Notes under the pieces: generated by a model
The model's input: only the letters and a program-made list of their open reading frames with translations
The model's database searches: none
Told to the model about the DNA's origin: nothing
Position numbers and translations under genes: made by a program
In this document: positions 15,883-24,693 of the stretch, piece by piece
Layout of the letters: each line of letters starts with the position of its first letter
Position numbering within the stretch: the stretch's first letter is position 1
NCBI GenBank assembly: GCA_006247105.1
Contig: CM016926.1
Location: 1,860,001-1,924,000 of the forward strand
DNA length: 64,000 bases
Direction: 5' to 3'
Source of the DNA: Giardia muris
Taxonomy: Eukaryota; Fornicata; Diplomonadida; Hexamitidae

Positions 15883-18606
15883 TTAAAGGAAGAGATCATC
15901 ACCTCTTGGCCATGCATCTTGATGGTTGTCAAGATCAAAGAACTCGGCGGTGGAATCCTCCTCTCCCTTCGCAGGTGATTCCCGTCCCATCTTCTTTGTT
16001 GAGTCCTGGCTCGTATAAACCTCTATAGGGTCATCCTCGACATCCGAATCCTTTGGTCTTGGCCTTGATGGAGTACGTGACGATGGAGTACTGGGACTAG
16101 GTTCCTGAGTGATGAGGTTCTCGTTGACCTCACAAAGCTTCATACAGTTAGTGACACGGTTACGGCATACGACACAGTTCATGGCACGTACAGATTGGTT
16201 CCGACAGTGCTCGAAGCAGGCCTCGCATAGGACGGCGTGCTTACAGGGGAAGCACACGACGAGTGAGGGCTCAACATGACAAACACAACATGAGTCTGAA
16301 GGCTCACGTTCTTCATACTGTAGGATCAAGTTGTTAAAATACTCGGCAAGTTCTGAAGGGAAATACCCACGAATCTCCGCCTCCGGAGGCTTCCAATCGT
16401 TGGGGCTCAAAAGGAGATCCAAGAAACCATTAAGGAGCATATCAACCATCTGACATAATTCCTCATCATCATACTCATTCTTAACCTTCTCCACCTCATT
16501 ATAAAGGGTTAGGACCGTCTCCTTGGTTATGGAAAGCCGTTGAGCAAGCAACCCGACGAAGAAGTTTAAGAAGTCGCCATCCTCAGAGTATTCTGCATGT
16601 TGAAGAAGACTGACATTCTTATCATCAAGAAATGGGAAGTCATACGTTGAGACAAAGAGGATGTATGACGACGTCGAACACCCAACGAGTAAGGAAACGG
16701 TAAGAGCATTCTGCCCATATGCGTTCTGCGCGGTTATTTGACCCTCGTGGCCCGTTGTCTTCAAATAGGAAATAAGCTCTGGCACGAAGAGGCTCTGACC
16801 ACTTTGAATAAGTAGCATCAATGCGGTGTTCCCAGCGCTGTCAGGGATATGCCCCTCCAATGGGAGTAGAATTTTAATTATATCCGAATTCTTCGCTTCG
16901 ATAGCATAATGCAGGGCACACTGGCCTGTAGAATCAATGACCCCGGCCTCCCATGACGCAAGGATCTTGACAAGCTCGACCTTGTTATAGAGAGCAGCAT
17001 AGATCAGTGCTGTTGATCCTACTTCGATGTGAATCTTCGTGTTGTGCTCCACTCGGAAGCGCCGTCGTGTGGAAAGCCGAGCCTCCTTGAGTAAAGCCTT
17101 CACGACGCCTAAACATCCGTTCTGCGCCGCAATGAAGAGTGCCGAACGTCCAAAACGGTCGGTCTTCCCACACTCGTCAAGTAACAAAGAGATGAGCTCC
17201 ACACTCTTCTTCTCTGCCGCAAGCATGAGTGCGGTCCTGCCGTCAATGTCGGTCATCCCAGCCTCGTAGTCCTTGAGCATCGAGACCATCTTAGTATCTC
17301 CATTGATCACCGCCATCATAAGTGCCGTCTGATGCATATTATTGTAGATCCTAGCCTCCCGCTCGACAAGTATCGGGACCAGGTCATATTTCTTGCGCAT
17401 GACGGCAGTATGAAGAGCCGTTTGGCCAGCTTCCGTTTGTAAACATGACTCGCATTGGCTTAAGAGCTCAACAACTAGTAGGTGATCGCTAACTACTGCA
17501 TGCATCAAGGCGCTGGTATGTGACTTATCCACTCCACACTTCTCATATGGAAGAAGAGAGATGCAGGCTTCAACATGACCGGCCCCTGCCGCAAACATCA
17601 ATGCCGTTTTCGCGGTGGTCGTGCGTAAACCAGCCTCCCTACCGACTAGTAGGTCAACAATCCGGGAGTATCCAGCCTCGGCGGCATACATCAAAGCAGA
17701 CCTTCGTTCTGAAGTATGGGAGACCAAGCCCGCCTCGAAGGGCGCTAGGAGCTGGCAGATCTCAAGGTTTCCTTGAGAGGCGGCAAGCATGAGTGCTGTT
17801 ATGCCATATGTGTTATATTCTGAGTGAAGGGTATGCGCAAGTAACTTGACCGCCTTGATGTTGTTGTTGCTCACCGCGGCCATAAGGGCCGTCCCGATCT
17901 CGGCATAGGTGGCATCCTCACTCTCATAGGAGTGAAGAGCCTCAATAGCATCTTGATCTCCTAATTGGATCGCCAGGAGGAGTGGGGACTCGTCCTGATC
18001 GGTCCGAATATGTGCCTCTCGCGCGGCGAGAAGGGTGTACGCTGGTAAAAACCGATTCTGCACTGCAATCATAAGGGCGGTGGTCCGGGTCATGTCGGAC
18101 TGACCGGCTTCGACGTTTGCAAGAAGACGCATAGCCTCCTCGTTCCGGACCGTGACGGCGATGATGAGGGCGGTGGTCCCCGGGGCGAACGTGTACTCCA
18201 TATCATCCCGCTTCAAACGAAAACTACGTTTCGTTGAACACCCCTTTTCCAGATCAAGTAGAAGGGCGACGACATCCTGGTTCCCGTAGAACGTCGCGTA
18301 CATCAACGCGGTCATCCCATCCACATCACTATCCTCCGCCTCGTAGTGCATGAGGAGCTCGGCCGATATCACCGAGTTCGTTATCGCCGCGATGCAGAGG
18401 GCGGTACACCCCCACTCGTCATGACAGCGGCACTCAAGTGGGGCAAGGAATGCGACTGCATTCAAGGCGTTCCTCCGCACAGCCTTCATGAGGGCCGTCT
18501 CTTGTGTCGAATCCTGACTACGCTTGAATACATCCTTGTGTTTCTCAAGCGTCGCAACGTCATCACTCTCCGCGGCTCGGAACCACGCCTCTTGGCGGGA
18601 TAACAT
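15883..18606 (-). CDS. Ankyrin-repeat protein with C-terminal RING finger
   Basis: This 907-aa protein is filled from about residue 35 to 660 with some 18-20 ankyrin repeats of the Giardia 21.1 style (TALMxAAxxG, often with ExEAG or YEAG at the loop). Near residues 769-815 is a C3HC4 RING-HC finger: CCVCHVEPSLVVCFPCKH, then CEAC and NCVVC. RING-HC fingers of this kind are E3 ubiquitin ligases in MIB and IAP proteins, so a substrate-binding ankyrin array joined to a ligase finger is the natural reading. The last ~90 residues are Ser/Pro/Asp-rich. The ATG at 18606 lies 9 bp after the upstream ankyrin gene's TAA, across an A-run. Ligase activity is inferred. Confidence 0.88.
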   Translation of the reverse strand: MLSRQEAWFRAAESDDVATLEKHKDVFKRSQDSTQETALMKAVRRNALNAVAFLAPLECRCHDEWGCTALCIAAITNSVISAELLMHYEAEDSDVDGMTALMYATFYGNQDVVALLLDLEKGCSTKRSFRLKRDDMEYTFAPGTTALIIAVTVRNEEAMRLLANVEAGQSDMTRTTALMIAVQNRFLPAYTLLAAREAHIRTDQDESPLLLAIQLGDQDAIEALHSYESEDATYAEIGTALMAAVSNNNIKAVKLLAHTLHSEYNTYGITALMLAASQGNLEICQLLAPFEAGLVSHTSERRSALMYAAEAGYSRIVDLLVGREAGLRTTTAKTALMFAAGAGHVEACISLLPYEKCGVDKSHTSALMHAVVSDHLLVVELLSQCESCLQTEAGQTALHTAVMRKKYDLVPILVEREARIYNNMHQTALMMAVINGDTKMVSMLKDYEAGMTDIDGRTALMLAAEKKSVELISLLLDECGKTDRFGRSALFIAAQNGCLGVVKALLKEARLSTRRRFRVEHNTKIHIEVGSTALIYAALYNKVELVKILASWEAGVIDSTGQCALHYAIEAKNSDIIKILLPLEGHIPDSAGNTALMLLIQSGQSLFVPELISYLKTTGHEGQITAQNAYGQNALTVSLLVGCSTSSYILFVSTYDFPFLDDKNVSLLQHAEYSEDGDFLNFFVGLLAQRLSITKETVLTLYNEVEKVKNEYDDEELCQMVDMLLNGFLDLLLSPNDWKPPEAEIRGYFPSELAEYFNNLILQYEEREPSDSCCVCHVEPSLVVCFPCKHAVLCEACFEHCRNQSVRAMNCVVCRNRVTNCMKLCEVNENLITQEPSPSTPSSRTPSRPRPKDSDVEDDPIEVYTSQDSTKKMGRESPAKGEEDSTAEFFDLDNHQDAWPRGDDLFL

Positions 18607-18615
18607 GTCGTTTTT

Positions 18616-19857
18616 TTACACAAGTTCGACTGCCAACTCCCGTGACATATCAAGCGAGTCGTTGAGAGAGTCTTCGATCTGCCTTTCGGACATAGTAATA
18701 GGCTCCACTGCAGAAGGACTGGTGACAACAGAGGGCTTCTCCTTGACCTCCTCCTTGACCTCCTCTTTGACTTCTTGAGCCTCCTTGGCCTCGTAGACCT
18801 CCTCTTTGGCCTGAACCAGGGTCTGCTTCGACTTCTCGACAGATAACTGCTCCTCACACTCGCTGATTACATTATCAATGTCCATTATCGTGTCGTCTAT
18901 CTCCGGGTTCTTGGAATAAGCCTCACACGCCTCGATGAACTCCTTGTCAATCTCCACCCCGTACTTGCCACAGATCTCCTTGTAGGGAACTCCCATCAAG
19001 GCCTTGATGGCGTCTGAGTCCATGAAGTTGGTGTCAAGCGTCCACACGACCGTATGACGGATAGACTTGCAGAGAGCCTCGTAGAGCCTCTGGCGTTGTT
19101 CCCTCGGAATGGGCTTCTGTATCTTTTCGTCGATAGTGGTGTTCCAGACCATGTCCAGGACATCATGCTTATTCTTGTCCCTGTGGACCAAGTTCATAAA
19201 GAAATGCACCTTCAAGCGGGACGCCTCCTCCTCCTCCCCAAGGTCCTTGGTGATGTACTTGCAAATGCTCTCAAAGATGTTCGGACAGACGAAGAAGGCC
19301 ATGTTATGGAGCGCATTCAGCCCAGTCTTGCTCCTGAGCGCCAACTCCGTCCTCAGAAGAAGAGCGTCTTGCGCCAGGATGACGTCTACCGAGTCTTTCA
19401 AGCTGGACGAACAAGCGAGCATGAGCGCAGTAACTCCGTTCTCATCGCAGACCCCAAGAATATTCCTCCGGACCATTTCTCCGCTGGTCGCGGCTTTGTC
19501 GATGAGGAACTTCGCGATCGGGATGTTTCCGCGGACGATCGCAATCATCAGAGGGGTCGATCCCTTCCCTAGAATCATGGTGAACTCGTCTCTCAACTTG
19601 CCCCGGATCTCCAGCTTACACTCGGTCTTCATCGTGTATTCGTCGTCGAAGAGCTTCTGGACGATGGGTAGGTGTCCGAAGTAGCAAGCGTAATGGAGGG
19701 CGGTGAAATGGGTGAAGACGTTGTCCACGCTTTCCCGCCTGTCGCGCCTCTCCTTCACCTTCTTGCAGTTCTTGTTTATATACGCGAGGTCGCCCCTCGT
19801 GGCCGCCGAAAACCACTGGGCGATGTCGCGGTTTTTCCCGCCTCCACAGCATGCCAT
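18616..19857 (-). CDS. Ankyrin-repeat protein, paralogue 2 of 3
   Basis: This 413-aa protein starts MACCGGGK, followed by a WFSAATRGDLAYI ankyrin-type segment, FTALHYACYFGHLPIVQKLFDDE, STPLMIAIVRGNIPIAKFLID, GVTALMLAC and GLNALHN, then a NLVHRDKNKHD motif shared with paralogue 3. A Glu/Lys-rich tail near residues 335-375 has four KEEV-type repeats. The paired Cys at 3-4 could be palmitoylated, which is inference. The open frame extends upstream to 20049, but the start at 19857 sits next to the T-rich 19-bp gap to the divergent transporter and begins with the Cys-rich N terminus seen in paralogue 3. Codon use is strongly G/C-ending, suggesting high expression. Confidence 0.82.
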   Translation of the reverse strand: MACCGGGKNRDIAQWFSAATRGDLAYINKNCKKVKERRDRRESVDNVFTHFTALHYACYFGHLPIVQKLFDDEYTMKTECKLEIRGKLRDEFTMILGKGSTPLMIAIVRGNIPIAKFLIDKAATSGEMVRRNILGVCDENGVTALMLACSSSLKDSVDVILAQDALLLRTELALRSKTGLNALHNMAFFVCPNIFESICKYITKDLGEEEEASRLKVHFFMNLVHRDKNKHDVLDMVWNTTIDEKIQKPIPREQRQRLYEALCKSIRHTVVWTLDTNFMDSDAIKALMGVPYKEICGKYGVEIDKEFIEACEAYSKNPEIDDTIMDIDNVISECEEQLSVEKSKQTLVQAKEEVYEAKEAQEVKEEVKEEVKEKPSVVTSPSAVEPITMSERQIEDSLNDSLDMSRELAVELV

Positions 19858-19876
19858 CCTTGTTTTTTTCTCCGGA
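19858..19876. promoter_or_regulatory. 19-bp divergent promoter with T7 run
   Basis: Only 19 bases, containing seven consecutive T, separate the divergent ATGs of ankyrin paralogue 2 (19857, -) and the nucleotide-sugar transporter (19877, +). Any promoter for either gene must be this tract or lie inside coding sequence. Confidence 0.6.
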
Positions 19877-20950
19877 ATGCATCGCGACGCGATTATCCTG
19901 ACAGTAGCGTCCCTGTCTATGGCAGCCTGCGCGTTCATCGGGACTGTCTTCTCCGAGCAGAAGACCGCGCTTCCTCCGGCGGGGGTCAACACCGACGGCC
20001 TCTTACTACTCCTGGACTCTAGCTGGGTGATATGTTTATCTCTCTTCACGCAGTTTGTCCTGACCCTTATTACACCGCCGGAGACACAGATGGAGGAGGC
20101 TCTTACAGAGTCGGGAACATTCCTTACCTGGGCTGAGATCTCATTAACAAAAGAACTTAGTAGGATACCAATGGAGACTATTCTTAGCTATCTTGTCTCT
20201 CCGTGTGGTACTCCATGGAAGCGGCTACTAACGTTATCGGGCTTATTTGTTGCGGTCTCGAGGCTATGTGCCACAGTTGCTCTACATTATGTTTCTCTCG
20301 TAACTCTTTCGTTATTCAAGTCCTCAAAGGCGTTAGGAGTCATGTTGATCGCTCCCTTTATGGGGAATGCTAAAGGGATTACCCCAACACGGGTTCTATC
20401 CGTCTGTTTGATCACCATTGGGTCGTTTACATATAGCATATCCGAAAAAGGTGGTCGTACGAGACAAGACACGGCTAAGGGATACGTTTTTATAGTTATC
20501 TCCCAGGTCCTCAATGGGATTGGAAGTAACTTCCATGATCTGGCCCTCCTAGCATATTCAAAGGAGTCAAGCCGTAGGCTAAGCGTCGGACTGATTCAGT
20601 TCGTCATGGGTTGCAGCCTTTTCGTCGTGGGGGCCATCTACACCCTATGTACCGTCTCCAGAAGGGAGATGTGCGCCATCCCCACCGAGTGGTACAAGAA
20701 CCAAAGCGTAACAAGCCTATCGACGGGGGTGAGCATGTTTCCCATCATCCTTTGTCTCCGGCGCTATGGGTCGTTGATGACCGCCGTCTTATCGACGATC
20801 AAGAAGTTATTGACCATCCTCTTCGTGATATTCCTCACAGGAGAGCACGTATCGACCAAGGGTTGGGTTGGCTTGATAATGGTTTTTCTTGGTGGGTTTC
20901 TCGGAGTGTTTGAGCGTCAACTCAGCGAGTATAGAAGACGGAGACGTTGA
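19877..20950 (+). CDS. Nucleotide-sugar transporter, SLC35B/UAA type
   Basis: This 357-aa multi-pass membrane protein has about 9-10 hydrophobic segments. The pattern fits the SLC35/UAA drug-metabolite transporter fold: a segment around YVSLVTLSLFKSSKALGVML (near residues 138-157) resembles the conserved YxxxxxxxxSKxxxVM region, TRVLSVCLITIGSF follows, a LNGIGSNFHDLALLAY segment lies mid-protein, and KKLLTILFVIFLTGEHVS with a GFLGVFE motif is near the C terminus. Family members exchange UDP-sugars or PAPS for nucleotide monophosphate in ER or Golgi membranes. Giardia is known to have a UDP-GlcNAc carrier; whether this is it cannot be told. The C terminus is YRRRRR, basic and cytosolic. Start 19877 is the first ATG beyond the divergent gene. 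Confidence 0.8.
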   Translation: MHRDAIILTVASLSMAACAFIGTVFSEQKTALPPAGVNTDGLLLLLDSSWVICLSLFTQFVLTLITPPETQMEEALTESGTFLTWAEISLTKELSRIPMETILSYLVSPCGTPWKRLLTLSGLFVAVSRLCATVALHYVSLVTLSLFKSSKALGVMLIAPFMGNAKGITPTRVLSVCLITIGSFTYSISEKGGRTRQDTAKGYVFIVISQVLNGIGSNFHDLALLAYSKESSRRLSVGLIQFVMGCSLFVVGAIYTLCTVSRREMCAIPTEWYKNQSVTSLSTGVSMFPIILCLRRYGSLMTAVLSTIKKLLTILFVIFLTGEHVSTKGWVGLIMVFLGGFLGVFERQLSEYRRRRR

Positions 20951-20965
20951 CCTCCTTCCTGGCTG

Positions 20966-22228
20966 TCATTTCACCCCCTTCTTCCGAGGGTTCTTGTAAT
21001 TACGTGGGGCAAGACAGGAACTCAAGCCCTCGAACATGTTCATGCAGCACCCGCACACCTTTTCTCCACGAAGATGCGTAAGGACCACATCGTGGTCGAA
21101 GGAGGTGAACATGCAGACGGGACACACATAGGGAACGTTGTGTTCGACAAGAGACATCCCGTTATGCCAGCTTGGAAGAAGCCCACGTTCTCCAAGGTGT
21201 GTGAAGTGCCATTTGTGGGTTAGAATCCCGTGCCTTTGTAAATGCAAGGCCAACTCTCCAATCGTACCTATGAAGAACCGAAGTGCCTGGGTACACTTCC
21301 ATTCGAGGACCTCGTCTTCCGAGCCCTTCATACTCTTGGCCTCCTCCAGGATCTCCACCACCTCAGGCAGGGGTGGGACCATGCAATCGTACTTGCAGGA
21401 GTCTCCACGGTAGATCATGGCACGCGGAGCGCGTCTCCTGGAATCCTGCTCGTTCTCCCCCTCTGACTCCGAATCGCACTGCCTGACCGGATTCAAATCC
21501 GGGATCCCATGCAAGATCATTGAAACGCAATAAGAACAGCGAAAAGGCTTCCATAGTGGTGACACCATAAAGTGGCTTAGGACGTGTTTCTGAAGCGGGC
21601 AAGCGCTCTCATGCGCATCGTCCACCACTGTTTTCTCAAAGAGAGCTCCTAGGTCCGTCATGAAGCAAAGGTTACAGCCCGGGACCGCACATTGAACTAG
21701 TATTGTTCCTCCCTTTTCAACCCTTCTCATCACCTCAAAGGCGCAGATTCCCTCGGCCATCAGGTGCGTCACGGCCATACTCTGAGCAAGGGTACGCGCA
21801 TTAGCTATATTGAGACAGGATGGATATGCCCAAATGGAACATTGACAAAGATATCGATAAAGCATGTATCCCTTAGCGCTCTCAAGCAAGGTAAGAGGAA
21901 TACAATTCGGAAGGGGCGAGAACCCAACCCCGGAGTTATAGATGGTTAAAGCATCTCCTAAGAGTGCTTCACGGAGGATGGTTGCATGTGGCCGTGGACA
22001 AAGGCGTCGTACCTCGCGGTACTCCAGCCAACGATAGAACTCGTTCGCATCCGCACATGTCAAGGTATGAAGGCAACGAGGAAACGTGTGCAGCGAACGG
22101 CAAACCGACTTGAAGAGCCGCGCGAATTCGACGGTGTTGTGGGTGTACTGCTGGTCCTCGCTTATGAGCTCGGGCGCCAGATAGTGCAGCGGGAGTGAGA
22201 CAACTGCCTTCCCACTATTTGCACTCAT
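20966..22228 (-). CDS. Unknown Cys/His-rich 420-aa protein
   Basis: I do not recognise this protein. It has several CxxC-type pairs that could bind zinc: CAVPGCNLCF near residue 179, FRCSYC near 233, and YVCPVC followed by HLRGEKVCGCC near 370-398. A short acidic/basic stretch lies around 258-272. I see no signal peptide or membrane segment. The C terminus is basic (KNPRKKGVK). Its ATG lies 14 bp inside the 3' end of the upstream 169-aa gene, and no later Met gives a sensible length. It converges on the transporter with a 15-bp gap. Confidence 0.7.
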   Translation of the reverse strand: MSANSGKAVVSLPLHYLAPELISEDQQYTHNTVEFARLFKSVCRSLHTFPRCLHTLTCADANEFYRWLEYREVRRLCPRPHATILREALLGDALTIYNSGVGFSPLPNCIPLTLLESAKGYMLYRYLCQCSIWAYPSCLNIANARTLAQSMAVTHLMAEGICAFEVMRRVEKGGTILVQCAVPGCNLCFMTDLGALFEKTVVDDAHESACPLQKHVLSHFMVSPLWKPFRCSYCVSMILHGIPDLNPVRQCDSESEGENEQDSRRRAPRAMIYRGDSCKYDCMVPPLPEVVEILEEAKSMKGSEDEVLEWKCTQALRFFIGTIGELALHLQRHGILTHKWHFTHLGERGLLPSWHNGMSLVEHNVPYVCPVCMFTSFDHDVVLTHLRGEKVCGCCMNMFEGLSSCLAPRNYKNPRKKGVK

Positions 22229-22724
22229 ACCGATTTTCCCTTATTCCCCTTCGTGCATACTCGAAGCAGATCGTCTCCAAGGCACCTGAGGGGTCCCTAG
22301 GGAAAAGCAGGCATACGGCCTTGCGGATACCTTGTGCAACTCGAATCCACAGGATGATATCCTTCAATATAATCCATTCTTCAGTCAGATGAACGCAAGC
22401 AAGAGAGTGAGGCTTTCCATGCTCATAAACGAGATAATCGCAAAGATAATGAGCACCATGTTCGACTAGGAAGCGAGTCCTCAAGAAGTTGAAGCCATTG
22501 ATTCTGAATATCGTTGTCTCCACTGGTTCTCGAAAGAGAGCCTCTTCCTCTAATTGTTTCACATGCTCCTCCTCCTCCTGAAGCATGACGAGTAAGTATT
22601 CCGGGTCCACGACATACAGAGAGAGACCAATGGCCCGCATCCTTTGGCCCCCTAGAAGTGGTCTAGGAGAACTGAACCATAAGCGTTCACCTCGTAGCCT
22701 TGTCTTTAAGTTCGTCGTCGTCAT
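22215..22724 (-). CDS. Unknown 169-aa protein
   Basis: This protein is not recognised. It is mostly hydrophobic/aromatic mixed sequence with a short Glu-rich helix (LQEEEEHVKQLEEEA, residues ~48-62) and an Arg-rich N terminus. Its ATG is separated by one base from the TAA of the upstream 197-aa gene (TAAAATG), and its 3' end overlaps the start of the 420-aa gene by 14 bp. The three minus-strand genes from 20966 to 23319 form a tightly packed run, which supports all of them being real. Confidence 0.6.
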   Translation of the reverse strand: MTTTNLKTRLRGERLWFSSPRPLLGGQRMRAIGLSLYVVDPEYLLVMLQEEEEHVKQLEEEALFREPVETTIFRINGFNFLRTRFLVEHGAHYLCDYLVYEHGKPHSLACVHLTEEWIILKDIILWIRVAQGIRKAVCLLFPRDPSGALETICFEYARRGIRENRYECK

Positions 22725-22725
22725 T

Positions 22726-23319
22726 TTATTTGCTTGGTAGCCCTAGTTTGTGACGATCTTGTTCAATGGCCTCTATATTCCTCTTGATGATTTGCTGGAA
22801 AAGAACCCGATTAGCATCAAGGTCCTGGCATGCCAAAGGTGCGGTTCTGACGCAGACGGCCGCCCCACTCTTCACTTGCATGAGGATCGTCTCAATCCTT
22901 TCCAAGCAATGCACACCTCGAAGGATTTGTGAGAGGGCGCCTTTGGCCATCGGACAGCCGTTTGCTATTCCGTCGCGGATACATTCCTGTAAGAAGATAC
23001 TGTTGTCGATGATCAAGCCGAGTCTTTCTGAAAGGTCATGTAGATTCTCGATTAATCCCAGAACCGCTTGCCTCTGCGTATACCAAGGGGCTCCAGTCAA
23101 GTACCGTGAAGGGTCCCTAGCGATCTCGAGCTCATGTGCCGAAACAAGGTCATCTACAAGCTCAGGAACACGTTCAAGTTCCAATGCGGATTTAACCATC
23201 CTATCGAGATGAAGCTCCCCAGAGTCCAAGTATTTGAACTTCGTCATCAATGCGACCCGCTTCTTCTGTCTTGAGCTTCCGGTGGTGACGTTAGTCGTGC
23301 TAATTGAGTTGGAACTCAT
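22726..23319 (-). CDS. Unknown helical 197-aa protein
   Basis: This product is not recognised. After a Ser/Thr-rich N terminus of about 20 residues it looks wholly alpha-helical with amphipathic spacing and no membrane segment. The ATG at 23319 is 5 bp after the TAA of ankyrin paralogue 3. An earlier ATG at 23324 abuts that TAA but hits a stop after two codons. The size and helical nature would suit a small complex subunit, but nothing more specific can be supported. Confidence 0.65.
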   Translation of the reverse strand: MSSNSISTTNVTTGSSRQKKRVALMTKFKYLDSGELHLDRMVKSALELERVPELVDDLVSAHELEIARDPSRYLTGAPWYTQRQAVLGLIENLHDLSERLGLIIDNSIFLQECIRDGIANGCPMAKGALSQILRGVHCLERIETILMQVKSGAAVCVRTAPLACQDLDANRVLFQQIIKRNIEAIEQDRHKLGLPSK

Positions 23320-23324
23320 AACAT

Positions 23325-24653
23325 TTAATTTTCATCGAAGTTCTCATCAAAGGGGGCGTCTACGTTCGAGACCCCAAGGGCTAAACGTTCCTCACCATTT
23401 TCGTTATCGATGATAAGAACCCCATCTTGATTCATCCTCATGAAGACGCTAGGTGGCCGGACGGAATCGTTCGTGGTATCTCCAGATAACTCACTTTCAT
23501 CCCGCCGATGCTTACTCACTCCAGCGGTCGCATCCCGTGCCTGGCCAAACTTTTGCGCTTCAGGACCAACAAACTTCCCGTTAACGATGTATGCCTTGGC
23601 CTGGGTGATAAGCCGCTCGTTCTGCTCAATCTTGAGGATCTGACAGTAATTGCGGTAGCAGTCGATGCGGTTCGCCTGCTCGAGAACCTCCAGGTCCTTT
23701 GTCTCACAGAAGTTCTGTTGGAAGTCCTTCGGTTGCATCCCGACGAGCAGGTCACTGCTCAAGGGGTGCTTCATGAGGGTGTTGTTGTTCCGGGAGAGAG
23801 GCGAGGATAGCTGGGCCTTGGCCTCCTCGACGGGGTTTGCAAGGATCCACTTGACGACATCCTGCATGACGGGTAGGACGATAATGCTGCAGGTGCGCTT
23901 GCTGCTATCCTCCGCGTTGTAGGCGGTTCCACGCTGCATGTCGTTGGCGTGATAGAAGATGTCGTGGTTGTTATTGTCCCGTTGCAGTAGGGCGGTGACA
24001 AACTTGATACGCAAGCGCATGTCGTCGAGGCTGTTGATCTCCCTGACAAACATCACCTTGAATATGCTATCCAGGAGGAAATTGCGGCCATATAGGGCCG
24101 CGATCTGAAGGGCTGTGCACCCATCTGCAGAGACAAGCTCAATTTCGTACCGTAGGACCAGCTCCGAGCTCTTCTTGAGGAACTCGACAAGTCCGCTCTG
24201 TTGAATCATGCACAAGCACATCAAGGCACAATGTCCTTGTTGGTTCCGGACACATAGAATCTGTTCGATCTTGTCCGGGTTCTGCGTCGCAAAGTCAAGG
24301 AAGAGCATCGCGATCTGCATGTGCCCCTCGAGGATGGCCAGCATCAACGGGGTGGTTCCAGCAGTAACGGTATAGGTCCGAGACCCACTGGTCCCGTAGA
24401 GCGTGATATCAGCCTGCTCGGTCGCATATTCGGCAAACTCATGCTCGAGTAGCAACTGAGCCACCTCAATCCTCCCATTGAGGCAGGCGTAAAGCAAACC
24501 CGTGAAGCCCGGGTAGATCCCTACGCCACTTGGGCGGTTGTCCCGCTGCGTGCGCATGCGCCCTAGTTTCGTCTTAACCTCGTCGAGACGCCCGGCTTGG
24601 CAGGCGGCAAACCAGGAGTAGTCATGCTTCTTCGGCCTAGTGCAAAAGCACAT
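23325..24653 (-). CDS. Ankyrin-repeat protein, paralogue 3 of 3
   Basis: This 442-aa protein starts MCFCTRPKK and continues with a WFAACQAGRLDEVKTKL ankyrin segment, FTGLLYACLNGRIEVAQLLLEHE, TTPLMLAILEGHMQIAMLFLD, GHCALMCLC, GCTALQIAALYGRNFLLDSIF and ALLQRDNNNHD. The segments follow the same order as in the proteins at 18616-19857 and 12659-14563. The C-terminal ~120 residues are polar and unlike the other two. The Cys-rich N terminus parallels MACCGGGK of paralogue 2. The ATG at 24653 is preceded by GACAAA on its strand. Codons are strongly G/C-ending. Function is unknown; protein binding is expected of the fold. Confidence 0.82.
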   Translation of the reverse strand: MCFCTRPKKHDYSWFAACQAGRLDEVKTKLGRMRTQRDNRPSGVGIYPGFTGLLYACLNGRIEVAQLLLEHEFAEYATEQADITLYGTSGSRTYTVTAGTTPLMLAILEGHMQIAMLFLDFATQNPDKIEQILCVRNQQGHCALMCLCMIQQSGLVEFLKKSSELVLRYEIELVSADGCTALQIAALYGRNFLLDSIFKVMFVREINSLDDMRLRIKFVTALLQRDNNNHDIFYHANDMQRGTAYNAEDSSKRTCSIIVLPVMQDVVKWILANPVEEAKAQLSSPLSRNNNTLMKHPLSSDLLVGMQPKDFQQNFCETKDLEVLEQANRIDCYRNYCQILKIEQNERLITQAKAYIVNGKFVGPEAQKFGQARDATAGVSKHRRDESELSGDTTNDSVRPPSVFMRMNQDGVLIIDNENGEERLALGVSNVDAPFDENFDEN

Positions 24654-24693
24654 TTTGTCTCAGCCGTTTACCCTCTTCCGATGACGACCCCAC

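Noticed and set aside
17089..17100. Minus-strand GGCTTTACTCAA, close to the Giardia ncRNA/split-intron processing motif TCCTTTACTCAA
   Set aside because: Only 10 of 12 bases match, and it encodes part of a conserved ankyrin repeat in the 907-aa protein, so the resemblance is explained by coding.
21489..21500. GGATTCAAATCC resembling a tRNA B box
   Set aside because: It is inside the 420-aa coding region, and I found no matching A box or acceptor-stem pairing upstream.
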